NCBI GenBank assembly: GCA_959606705.1
Contig: CAUHLX010000026.1
Coordinates: 1 to 14,851, forward strand
Reading direction: 5' to 3'
Length of the DNA: 14,851 bases
From: an uncultured Bacillota bacterium
GTDB lineage: Bacteria; Bacillota; Clostridia; Peptostreptococcales; Anaerovoracaceae
Below the pieces are notes generated by a model. The model searched no databases, had not been told where the DNA came from, and was given only the letters and a program-made list of their open reading frames with translations. This document shows positions 1-7,489 of this stretch, piece by piece. The translations under genes and the position numbers were made by a program. How positions within the stretch are numbered: position 1 is the first letter of the stretch; each line of letters opens with the position of its first letter.

Positions 1-86
1 CTAATGTAATCACCGTATTCCGAATCGAACGGATCGCGGAAGAGGACTCCGCCGCCGATCAAAATTCAAACCCGGATGAAAAATGA
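1..86 (+). CDS. 3' end of a plus-strand gene, product unknown (partial)
   Basis: Codons starting at base 3 stay open for 27 residues and stop at TGA 84-86. The visible tail begins NVITVFRIERIAEED and ends in a hydrophilic, acidic stretch, NSNPDEK. Coding is supported by ordinary codon use for this window and by a hairpin terminator that begins 15 bases after the stop. The NVITV stretch followed by an acidic tail loosely resembles residues 359-379 of the surface protein at 7490-9205 (NVVTITL followed by DDETASNDRND), so this could be the end of another surface protein. That similarity is short and may be chance. The gene converges on the SLH protein gene. Function cannot be assigned. Confidence 0.5.
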   Translation, partial: NVITVFRIERIAEEDSAADQNSNPDEK

Positions 87-101
87 GCTCAAAAACATTC
101 T

Positions 102-134
102 ATGCCGGAGAGACCTGAAGGGTTCCTCCGGCAT
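102..134. terminator. Bidirectional hairpin terminator between convergent genes
   Basis: A perfect 9-bp stem pairs ATGCCGGAG (102-110) with CTCCGGCAT (126-134). The inner part can extend it (112-115 with 121-124). It sits 15 bases after the plus-strand stop at 86 and 5 bases after the SLH gene stop at 140. T-rich tails are present on both sides: TTTCCTTTAATT on the plus strand, and GTTTTTG a few bases beyond the stem on the minus strand. It most likely ends transcription from both directions. Confidence 0.75.
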
Positions 135-139
135 TTCCT

Positions 140-3100
140 TTAATTCTCGGAAAAATAACGATCGAATCGTTGAAGCATCGAAGCGATTTCCGCCCGAGGG
201 GCCGTGCCCGTGGGATCCAGGTATCCCTGGCCCTTTCCCACGATAATCCGATTGGTGACCGCCCAGTCCATGGCCTCCGCCGCCCAAGAGGCGGTATCCG
301 CTCCGTCGAAGAAGCTCTTCGGGGAATCCGCCGAACGGACAGCATAGCCCTTTGTCCGGGCATACTGCCACAGAATCAGCGCCAGCTCCTGTCGAGTCAC
401 GGGCGCTTCCGGACGAAACACCCCGTTCCCATATCCTTTGATCAGGTTTTTCTCCGCAGCCCAATTCACTGCTTGTGAGTAATATGCGTCATCCGCTACG
501 TCAGAGAAGAGTGCGGTTCCGCTGCCTGCAGGTGCGCCCTCCTGTCGCCAAAGGATGGTAACGATCATGCCCCGGCTGGCGGCTGAATAGGGAAGAAACG
601 TATCGCTTGCGGTTCCATTCATGAGACCCTTTTCATAGACGTACTTGACACTTTCATAGAACCAATTGCCTTCCTTCACGTCAGTGAAGGGGTTCCAGGA
701 CAGACGCGCTTCCGCGGGCTTGAAAGTGACGGTGACAGTCGCTTTTCCGTCAGGCTGAACGTAGGACCAGGTACCGTTCCCGTTGTCCTTGACGGGAATC
801 TTCTTGCCGTTTTGGTCGGTGACGATAACTTGACTTGCCGCATAACCGTCATCAGGCTTTGTGTGGATGGTGACGGTCGTACCTGGTCTGGCTCTCTGTG
901 GATCAACGCTGGCAGAGCCGTTATCACTATCGGAGACTTCCGGCCCCGGCGCAAGATGTGCTCCTGCTCCGGCGCCGCCGCTGCCCTCTGTCAGCGTCTT
1001 TTCCGCGAAGAATACGAAATGACTGAAGGAGCTGACTTCGAACACGGCGTAGACTCCGTCGGTCTCGTTGACCAGCCAGAAATCCCCAATGCGGCTGCGG
1101 CCTCCGTTGTCCTTGACATGCCAAATTTCCAGGGTGTCGTTCCGATAACCGTCGGGCACCTTCAGTTTGACCAGCACCCGCTCACCCGCTTTAGGCTGTA
1201 CCATCTCCTGTGCGGTTGGCATATCGGCAGCGGCGGCATCATCGTAGATCTTTGCCACCAGTTTAATGTCCACTCGCAAGGCTTCGTCCTTACCTGCCGG
1301 GGTGGGCGGCATGATCTCGGGCCCACTCTCGGTCATAACCACGCAGATCACGGTCTTGGGCGCGGAAGCGCTTTCAGCGGGCAGCTCCACCTTTCCCGCG
1401 AGGCCCGCCACTTCCACATTGGTATTGGCGGTCTCGGCGGTATTGACGTACTCCAGGTGGGCCATCAAGGCGGCATACTCGTTGTTCAGCCGCTTCTTGG
1501 CCTCATCATTGATGAGTTTGCGTCCGGCGTCGGTGAGCTTCTCATAGGCAATCTTGGCTTCCTCGATGGCTTTCTTATGGTTCTCATAGCCATGTCCGCC
1601 GGTGCTGCCGGAAGGGGATTCATTCCTCGTATTTTCACAATCGTCGAGGTCGGGAGCGGTCTCACCGCTGGGGAGCGTGACGGTACTGCCCGCACTGTGG
1701 TCGGGAATGGCATCGATCTGATCCGCAGCATCCTTTACGGTATCCACGGCCTCCTTCAGGATTCCGGCTTGGCCATCCGCAGCCTCATCCACCAGCTTTT
1801 TCTGATCATCGGTCAGATTTTCATAATCATTCAGAACCTCCTTGACCTCATCCATATCCCCTGGCGCTAGCTGGTCGACATTAATGCCTGCCAGCTTGTC
1901 AATGACCAGCTGAGCTGCGTTGAGATCGTCCACCAGTTTCTGATAGTCCCGCATAGTCTGCTCGGACAGCTCGCCCACGGCCGCCTCGCTCAGGGCGTCG
2001 TAGTCCTTGATAAGCTGTCGTATTTTCTCAACGGTAGGGGCGCTCTTCGTCCCCTCCACTTTGGCGGTAAACTTCGCCGAGGCTTTTTCATCCTCGGTCA
2101 TTTCATTCAGCATGTTCTGATACTTCTTGTCCAGTTTGGTTTTCAGCGTGCCGTCCACCAGGCTTTTTTCGTCGGCGGTTAAGGAGTCATATGCTCCCTT
2201 GGCGCTGTTGAGGGCATCTTTCGCAGGCGGCTCGCTCAAGGACTTAATTTTGTCCTCTGCGGCTTGTGCGTGCTGGCGCATCGTCTCCAGCTCATCCAGC
2301 TGTTTCCGTTCCGCATTCGGGAAAGCGTCTTTCTGCTTGTCGGTCAGACCCTTGCAGGCGTTTTCGGCATCCGCGATCAAATCTTTGACATCCGGAGTAT
2401 AGGGCTTGCGGATGTCTTTCAGCAGATCCAGCACGCCATCGATGGCGGAAAGGTCGGCGATAACGCTCTCCTTGTCCTCCATCGCGGCGGCGACCTGGTC
2501 CACTAGAGCCTTAGGGCCAGGATCGAGCTTGTCGTAAGCCTCCTGGGCAGCCTGCTTCTCTTCATAAGATCCGCCGGGCTTGGTGACAGCACCCGCGGCG
2601 TCACGCTCCGCATCCAGGTTGGCGTTGGCCAGCTGCTCAATGACCTTCTGCGCGGTGTCAGCGTCTTTTTTCATCCGTATCAGCTCGTCTTTCACGTCGC
2701 CGGAGACTTTATCCTTAATGTCATCAGGCAGGGCGTCGTAGTCCTTGACCGCCTGCTTGATCTCGTCGATGGTATCGGCGCTGCGAATCGCGTCGGTCAC
2801 ACCGTCCGTGGCGGCCTGCGCTTTATCCTTAAGGAGACTCATCAGCTTTTCATAGGCGGCCCGGGCATCGTCGCTCCTAGAGAAGCGGCTCTTAATCACC
2901 TCGCTCTGGCTATCGTACCATACCTTGGCGGCCAGGATCTCCGTGTAAGCGGATTCCTCGTTCAATTTTGCCGCCATTTCGGATAACTCGTCGATTTTTA
3001 ATTCCACCTGCACGATTTTGGTTTCCGTTTTCTCATTGCCCGCCGCGTCTTTTCCCACAGCGGTCACCGTGTAAATCCCATTTTCGCTCAATACTCCGTC

Positions 3101-5212
3101 GAATTCCTCTCCGTCCCGGGTAAGTGTTAAGGCTGGCAATGGGTCCTGGTCATCCTCCGCCGTGACCGTCGTCGTGGTCTTGCCATACCATTTCCCTGAG
3201 GCGAGCTCCGGCTCCCAGGTCAGAACAGGCGTGGTCTTGTCGATATAGATGATGGCAATCTCCTCGCCGTAGTCCGTATGGAAGCCGACGGCATCCCTCA
3301 CCCTCACGCGAACAGGAGCATCCGCAGTCGTGTTGGCCGTGTAGGTCTTGCTGTTTTCCGCCTGCCAAGTCTGTCCACCGTCAAAGCTGTAGGGCTCCGC
3401 AGCCAAGCCGGAATAGCTGTCGTAAGCGCCGTTGATGGCGAGCGTCACGTCAGCATTGGTCCACGCGGTGGGATTTCCTGTCACGGTAAAGCTTCTGGCA
3501 GGCGGGGTGGTATCCACTCGCAGGATTTTTTTCAGGTGAGCGGTCTCGTTGCCCGCCTCGTCCTCCGTCCAGATTTCCAACGTATTTTCCCCGTTGAGGT
3601 TCATCATAATTTGCCAGGAATTCTCCGCCGTCAAGCTCTTCTTCGTCCCGCTGGTTGACGGGGACGAGTAGATCATATAGTAGGTCTTGACAGGTATGGT
3701 TCCGCCGCCTTCCATGTAAATAACTTCCTTTGGGGTTACCGTGACGGAAGGACGTGCGGTCCACCAGTCCTCCGCGGGCTCCCCGACCCGGATCGGATCG
3801 GGGATAATGGTGAGATCTTGCTCGCCGTAGGCATTCTCCCCTGCCGTCAAAACCTCTTCGGGCAGGGCGCGGTATTTGACGGTGACTTCCGTGATTTGCG
3901 TCCCCACTTTTCCTGCTCCGCTGATGGCACGGAACTGGTAGGTATCTCCATCGTCGGTGGCGGCGTTGGTGCTGTGAACGATGGGTTTTTCGTAGTCCGT
4001 CCACTCCTCCTCCGTGCTCAGCTTGTACTGGAGACGTACGCCGCTGACGTTGCCGTTATTGCCTTTCTCAGCAGTCAGTGTGATGGGCTTGGCGGTAAAG
4101 GCGCCCGTATATTTGCCCTGCTCCGTCTTGGCCGTAACCTTGGGGGCAACGGGTGTGTTTTGATCCAGCTTGATTTTTTGTTCCGCCACGGCGGAGACAT
4201 TTCCCTGCTTATCCTTGGCTCTGAGACGCACCGTATACTCGCCGTTGGCGGTGATAGCAAAACGATCATCGCTATAGCTGGTTTTCCATTTCACCCCGTC
4301 CATGGAGTATTCCCATTTGTCGATGCCGGAGGCGTCCGATTCGTTGATAATCGTTTCGGGATCGTCCGGCGCTCTGAGCCAGGGGTCCTCCGCGTTTACA
4401 CACACCTTTAGATTGCTCGTGTACCAGCCGTCGTCACCCTGTGTGCCTTCGATCATTCCAAACGTCGCGATGGGAGACGTCTCGTCCTTCCAAATAATCT
4501 CATAGGCGAGAGACTGCCATTCCTCGTTGCCATCGGTACATTGCACGGTGAAAAATTCGCCCACCGGGCAGGAGATGGTACAGGTATAGGTGCCGGCCTC
4601 AGCGTCGTAGTTGGTATGGTCGATTTCGGAGAATGGATCGTAAAGCGTCACCAGATCACCTGTGGTGCCGATATAATAATCCATGTACTTGAGACCGGAT
4701 GGGGCGGTGACTACGACTGTCAGCTCCGTGGTATTTCCCTCGTTGGAGGTGGGAACGTACACAATTTTATTCGGACCCACGGTCTGCTCGCCCTCAACGG
4801 TCACCGTCGTAGAACCGCTATTCCGAGGAGGCAGTAAATTGGTCTCGGACAAAGCTTTTGGCCGAGCGTCCGGAGACTCCGTGGGCTCGTTCCCCGGCGC
4901 GTCGGGAGGGATGACAGGCGGTTTCAATTCCTGTGTTTTTAAGCCGCCGCAAGTCTCGTCGTGGACGTGCTGACAGTTCAGCACCTCCTCATAACAGGCC
5001 TCGGTATGGACGTGATTCTCGCTCTCCTCCAATCCGCAGACCATTTCTCTGGTGCGGCAGGTTTCGTCGTGACTGTGACCGCACGCGCCCGTCTCCTCGC
5101 CAAAGACAGGGACCGGCAGCAGAGAGAACACCATGTACAACGTCAAAGTCAGAGCCAGAGCCCTACGGGGCGCTCGGCGGCGCAGCAGCATATTACACCA
5201 TTGTTCCATCAT
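140..5212 (-). CDS. Large secreted S-layer-homology (SLH) surface protein with Ig-like and helical-repeat regions
   Basis: This 1690-residue protein is probably held on the cell wall through three C-terminal SLH repeats (about 1503-1558, 1566-1620 and 1630-1686; openings FTDVKEGNW, FSDVADDAYY, FFDGADTASW). Such repeats bind pyruvylated wall polymers in Firmicutes. In order: a signal peptide (1 to about 38; RRRAPRR then a hydrophobic core ending PVFG); a His/Cys-rich stretch (44-90); a Pro-rich linker; Ig-like beta modules marked by TSPIA, NTPVAP, TTPPAR and KTTPVL (about 140-735); about eight copies of a helical repeat of the type AYxxLTxxxKxLVD (about 741-1241); a beta domain; and an SLH-adjacent repeat (about 1430-1500). 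No catalytic motif is recognised. The start at 5212 is preferred over the ATG at 5224 because GGAG (5222-5219) lies 6 bases before it. The gene has its own promoter and is insulated from the kinase by a terminator. Role is inferred to be adhesion or scaffolding. Confidence 0.93.
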   Translation of the reverse strand: MMEQWCNMLLRRRAPRRALALTLTLYMVFSLLPVPVFGEETGACGHSHDETCRTREMVCGLEESENHVHTEACYEEVLNCQHVHDETCGGLKTQELKPPVIPPDAPGNEPTESPDARPKALSETNLLPPRNSGSTTVTVEGEQTVGPNKIVYVPTSNEGNTTELTVVVTAPSGLKYMDYYIGTTGDLVTLYDPFSEIDHTNYDAEAGTYTCTISCPVGEFFTVQCTDGNEEWQSLAYEIIWKDETSPIATFGMIEGTQGDDGWYTSNLKVCVNAEDPWLRAPDDPETIINESDASGIDKWEYSMDGVKWKTSYSDDRFAITANGEYTVRLRAKDKQGNVSAVAEQKIKLDQNTPVAPKVTAKTEQGKYTGAFTAKPITLTAEKGNNGNVSGVRLQYKLSTEEEWTDYEKPIVHSTNAATDDGDTYQFRAISGAGKVGTQITEVTVKYRALPEEVLTAGENAYGEQDLTIIPDPIRVGEPAEDWWTARPSVTVTPKEVIYMEGGGTIPVKTYYMIYSSPSTSGTKKSLTAENSWQIMMNLNGENTLEIWTEDEAGNETAHLKKILRVDTTPPARSFTVTGNPTAWTNADVTLAINGAYDSYSGLAAEPYSFDGGQTWQAENSKTYTANTTADAPVRVRVRDAVGFHTDYGEEIAIIYIDKTTPVLTWEPELASGKWYGKTTTTVTAEDDQDPLPALTLTRDGEEFDGVLSENGIYTVTAVGKDAAGNEKTETKIVQVELKIDELSEMAAKLNEESAYTEILAAKVWYDSQSEVIKSRFSRSDDARAAYEKLMSLLKDKAQAATDGVTDAIRSADTIDEIKQAVKDYDALPDDIKDKVSGDVKDELIRMKKDADTAQKVIEQLANANLDAERDAAGAVTKPGGSYEEKQAAQEAYDKLDPGPKALVDQVAAAMEDKESVIADLSAIDGVLDLLKDIRKPYTPDVKDLIADAENACKGLTDKQKDAFPNAERKQLDELETMRQHAQAAEDKIKSLSEPPAKDALNSAKGAYDSLTADEKSLVDGTLKTKLDKKYQNMLNEMTEDEKASAKFTAKVEGTKSAPTVEKIRQLIKDYDALSEAAVGELSEQTMRDYQKLVDDLNAAQLVIDKLAGINVDQLAPGDMDEVKEVLNDYENLTDDQKKLVDEAADGQAGILKEAVDTVKDAADQIDAIPDHSAGSTVTLPSGETAPDLDDCENTRNESPSGSTGGHGYENHKKAIEEAKIAYEKLTDAGRKLINDEAKKRLNNEYAALMAHLEYVNTAETANTNVEVAGLAGKVELPAESASAPKTVICVVMTESGPEIMPPTPAGKDEALRVDIKLVAKIYDDAAAADMPTAQEMVQPKAGERVLVKLKVPDGYRNDTLEIWHVKDNGGRSRIGDFWLVNETDGVYAVFEVSSFSHFVFFAEKTLTEGSGGAGAGAHLAPGPEVSDSDNGSASVDPQRARPGTTVTIHTKPDDGYAASQVIVTDQNGKKIPVKDNGNGTWSYVQPDGKATVTVTFKPAEARLSWNPFTDVKEGNWFYESVKYVYEKGLMNGTASDTFLPYSAASRGMIVTILWRQEGAPAGSGTALFSDVADDAYYSQAVNWAAEKNLIKGYGNGVFRPEAPVTRQELALILWQYARTKGYAVRSADSPKSFFDGADTASWAAEAMDWAVTNRIIVGKGQGYLDPTGTAPRAEIASMLQRFDRYFSEN

Positions 5213-5227
5213 GATAATCTCCATTCC

Positions 5228-5245
5228 GCCGCTGACGCAAGCGGC
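5228..5245 (-). promoter_or_regulatory. 5' UTR hairpin just upstream of the SLH gene ribosome binding site
   Basis: GCCGCT pairs with AGCGGC around a 6-base loop, giving a GC-rich 6-bp stem in an otherwise AT-rich leader. It ends 5 bases upstream of the GGAG at 5222-5219, and the RBS itself stays unpaired. Such 5' hairpins can protect long surface-protein mRNAs from decay or tune initiation. That role is inference. Confidence 0.4.
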
Positions 5246-5271
5246 ACAAAACTGTTTTATTTACTGCTAAT

Positions 5272-5301
5272 TTTATATGCCAATAACCAGTTCGTTTTCA
5301 A
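5272..5301 (-). promoter_or_regulatory. Promoter of the SLH protein gene
   Basis: On the minus strand, TTGAAA (5301-5296) and TATAAA (5277-5272) are separated by 18 bp, each matching 5 of 6 consensus bases. The expected start of transcription, near 5265, leaves a leader of about 50 nt. The promoter lies downstream of the terminator at 5346-5373, so the SLH gene should be transcribed independently of the kinase. The direct repeats described separately abut the -35 element. Confidence 0.6.
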
Positions 5302-5333
5302 TTTGTCGAAATACGCATTTGATTCGTCGAAAT
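5296..5333 (-). promoter_or_regulatory. Direct-repeat pair with 21-bp period at the SLH promoter (candidate activator site)
   Basis: The octamer ATTTCGAC occurs at 5333-5326 and again at 5312-5305 on the minus strand, exactly 21 bp apart. Similarity continues downstream (13 of 17 positions match), and the second copy runs into the -35 TTGAAA. Two copies on the same helix face next to a -35 element are typical of a dimeric activator site. LytTR proteins such as AgrA bind 9-bp direct repeats spaced about 21 bp, so the LytTR regulator at 10174-10920 is a candidate binder. The assignment is inference. Confidence 0.45.
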
Positions 5334-5345
5334 CGCAGCCACGCA

Positions 5346-5373
5346 AAAACGGCAAGGTTCCTCTTGCCGTTTT
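5346..5373. terminator. Rho-independent terminator downstream of the histidine kinase
   Basis: A perfect 11-bp stem (AAAACGGCAAG, 5346-5356, with CTTGCCGTTTT, 5363-5373) encloses a 6-base loop and carries A/T runs on both flanks, so it can act in either direction. On the minus strand it ends with a T run. It lies 132 bases after the kinase stop and upstream of the SLH promoter, separating the two units. The 132 bases between kinase stop and stem contain no gene that I can support. Confidence 0.85.
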
Positions 5374-5505
5374 CCATTCACTAATTTATTGAAATTTCAT
5401 ACCACTATCGATGTAGATGTACCGTTTTCGTCCCATATTCATTCCGTTTAAAGTGTCAATAGCGGTACATTCAGTCCGTTTTTTCCTTTCAATTTCGTTT
5501 TCGGA

Positions 5506-7446
5506 TCATTCTCTGCTTGCTTCCTCGATAGAAGGAAATCGTATCGTAAACACAGTCCCCTCTCCCGGCGTAGAGCTCACCTCCACGGAGCCTCCCATCT
5601 CTTCCACCGTAAGCTTGACGATATAAAGACCCAGACCGCTCCCTTCATTTTTCTGTTTTCGGACCGTATAGAAGCGCTCAAAGATGTGGGGAAGATGTTC
5701 TTCCCCAATCCCACAGCCCGTATCCCGCACCTGGATCGCCACCCGGCTGCCTTCCAATCGGGGTTGAATGGAAATCGTTCCTTCCTGGGGGGTAAAGGAC
5801 AGCGCGTTATAAATCAAATTCTCAAAGAGAGTCATCAGTTTTTCTCGCTGTCCGTGAATGCTCACCGATGTGCCGAGGGTCCCAACTTCGAAATGGATTC
5901 CCGCCGCGCTGGCCTCCGGCTCATTGCAGGCATACAGCTCCGCTAAAAGCTCGTCGAGGTCGATCTCTTCCGCCGCCGGACCCATCCGGTCAAAGTCGTT
6001 GAGGGTGTTCAAGGCTTGAATCCGCCGGCGCATTTCCAGGTTCTCGTTTTCGATGAGTGCAATATATCCCTTAAGCTCTTCATCGACTTCCACTCCCCCT
6101 TCCCGAATGAGGGTAATGAAGCCGTGAATCGCCGCGATGGGCGCTTTCAAATTGTGGGCCATATCGGAGAAAAATCGTTTCCGTTCCTCCAGAACCGTGG
6201 AAAGCTCCGCGGTGCGCACCTCCACCAGCTCTTCCAAATGCGTGGTCAGCGTTAGATTTTCTTTCAGGATCGCGGCATTACGCCAGATCATCAATCCGGC
6301 GAAAATGAGCACCAGCAGAAAGTTTGCCCACTCACTCTGCCATCCGGTGTGGATCGGCTCGAAATAATTGTTGTCCAGCAGGTTGGCAAACAAGCTGAAT
6401 CCCAGGACGGAACACCCGGCCAGCGTAAATTCCGCCGCCGGATCCGGAGAGCGAACCGCCCCCACTCCGGCGCACACCGCTAGATAAAGCCAGCAGAGCA
6501 TTCGATATCCGTCCATTGCCATTCCATATGGATTGACGGCCCCTCCGGAGCCCGGTATAATAACTGTTACGAACATAAAACAAGCGGCGGCAGCCGTCAG
6601 CAGGAACGGGTAAGCCCCTCGGCGAAACCACGTCGTTTCATGCCATCCGGCCACCACCGTGGAAATCGCCGCCGCCTCCGCCCAAGTGAGCAGTCTGGCG
6701 GCATCCTCCAAAGCATAGCTCAGCGGACCGGAGCCTCCAAGCTGCCATACGAAGGGGTGAAGGCCCTGAACCGCAACGGCCAGACAAAGCAAGCCAAAGT
6801 GAAAAAACAGAGGATCCCGCTGCCTTGTGGACCAGAGGATCAGAGAGAACAGCGAAAGCGTCACGGAGGAAATAATGAGAGCCGCGTAGAACAAGCTGCG
6901 CAGCAGCGCCAGCCGGTCAATGACAGAAGGAATCCCCAGCGCCGGCGGGTAAGTCAGCCCGCTGTAATAGTGACTGTGATTCTCCGTGCGAAGCACCAGT
7001 TCGGTTTCTTCCTCAGCCGGAAATTCCACCTGTGTTCCGCTCCCCCGAACTGCCCGGATTTTTCCATCGATCCGCAGTGTATAATCCGTAAAGATTTCCG
7101 GAAGCTCCAGCGTGAGAATTTGCGGTTCTCCCTCACAGTGAAGTACCAGCCGGTATTCCGCCGTACCGAACGGAGAGCTTCCACCGGGAACAAAGGAAAA
7201 ATTGGAATACTGTCCGATGAAGGTATCCAGCGTCTCTCCCCCATCCACTGACAGCTTCCAGCCATCGATCAGGAACAAGGGGTGAAGCAGATCCGTTTCG
7301 GTTACGGTCAGAACACCGTCGCGCCCCGCAGGCTGATCATTGGTGTACTTGTTATCGTACTGATACAGGGCGCCAAAGAACACCCAAGCTGCCAACAACA
7401 CTCCCAAAATTACCAGAACGGTTTGACCGCCCGTTTTTTTACTCAC
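5506..7446 (-). CDS. Membrane-bound sensor histidine kinase with extracellular sensor and multi-pass 7TM-type region
   Basis: This is a 646-residue sensor kinase that autophosphorylates a His and passes the phosphate to a response regulator. It has one N-terminal membrane helix (about 9-28) and an extracytoplasmic beta-rich domain (about 40-175; jelly-roll-like, with YRLVL and DYTLRIDGK). Six or seven hydrophobic helices follow (about 180-390), resembling 7TMR-DISM receptors, then a short coiled linker (395-425). The HisKA H-box FFSDMAHNLKAPIAAI carries the phosphoacceptor His431. In the ATPase domain the N-box FENLIYNAL is at 541-549, G1 DTGCGIG at 575-581, the F-box IFERFY at 588-593 and G2 GSGLGL at 602-607; all key residues are intact. 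The start is GTG at 7446, with AAAGGAG 9 bases upstream. The likely partner is the OmpR-type regulator at 9914-9231, despite the opposing gene between them. The ligand is unknown. Confidence 0.93.
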   Translation of the reverse strand: MSKKTGGQTVLVILGVLLAAWVFFGALYQYDNKYTNDQPAGRDGVLTVTETDLLHPLFLIDGWKLSVDGGETLDTFIGQYSNFSFVPGGSSPFGTAEYRLVLHCEGEPQILTLELPEIFTDYTLRIDGKIRAVRGSGTQVEFPAEEETELVLRTENHSHYYSGLTYPPALGIPSVIDRLALLRSLFYAALIISSVTLSLFSLILWSTRQRDPLFFHFGLLCLAVAVQGLHPFVWQLGGSGPLSYALEDAARLLTWAEAAAISTVVAGWHETTWFRRGAYPFLLTAAAACFMFVTVIIPGSGGAVNPYGMAMDGYRMLCWLYLAVCAGVGAVRSPDPAAEFTLAGCSVLGFSLFANLLDNNYFEPIHTGWQSEWANFLLVLIFAGLMIWRNAAILKENLTLTTHLEELVEVRTAELSTVLEERKRFFSDMAHNLKAPIAAIHGFITLIREGGVEVDEELKGYIALIENENLEMRRRIQALNTLNDFDRMGPAAEEIDLDELLAELYACNEPEASAAGIHFEVGTLGTSVSIHGQREKLMTLFENLIYNALSFTPQEGTISIQPRLEGSRVAIQVRDTGCGIGEEHLPHIFERFYTVRKQKNEGSGLGLYIVKLTVEEMGGSVEVSSTPGEGTVFTIRFPSIEEASRE

Positions 7447-7489
7447 CCGTTAACGCTCCTTTCTCAATCGAATTTACGGAGGCTCTGTC

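Noticed and set aside
812..1870. A 352-codon plus-strand open frame antisense to the SLH gene
   Set aside because: It has no ribosome binding site, no recognisable domain, and mirrors the codon bias of the real gene on the other strand. The SLH gene frame is fully supported by domains.
5213..5224. Start of the SLH gene at ATG 5224
   Set aside because: It would add MEII and lacks a well-spaced Shine-Dalgarno sequence, while GGAG is correctly placed for ATG 5212. It remains possible.
5386..5442. An 18-codon minus-strand frame (MNMGRKRYIYIDSGMKFQ) downstream of the kinase
   Set aside because: There is no adequate ribosome binding site, and it may be chance in a 280-bp gap.
5431..5459. Perfect TTGACA (minus, 5459-5454) that might drive a small RNA ending at the 5346-5373 terminator
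   Set aside because: The best -10 at acceptable spacing is TATGGG, a poor match, so a promoter cannot be claimed.
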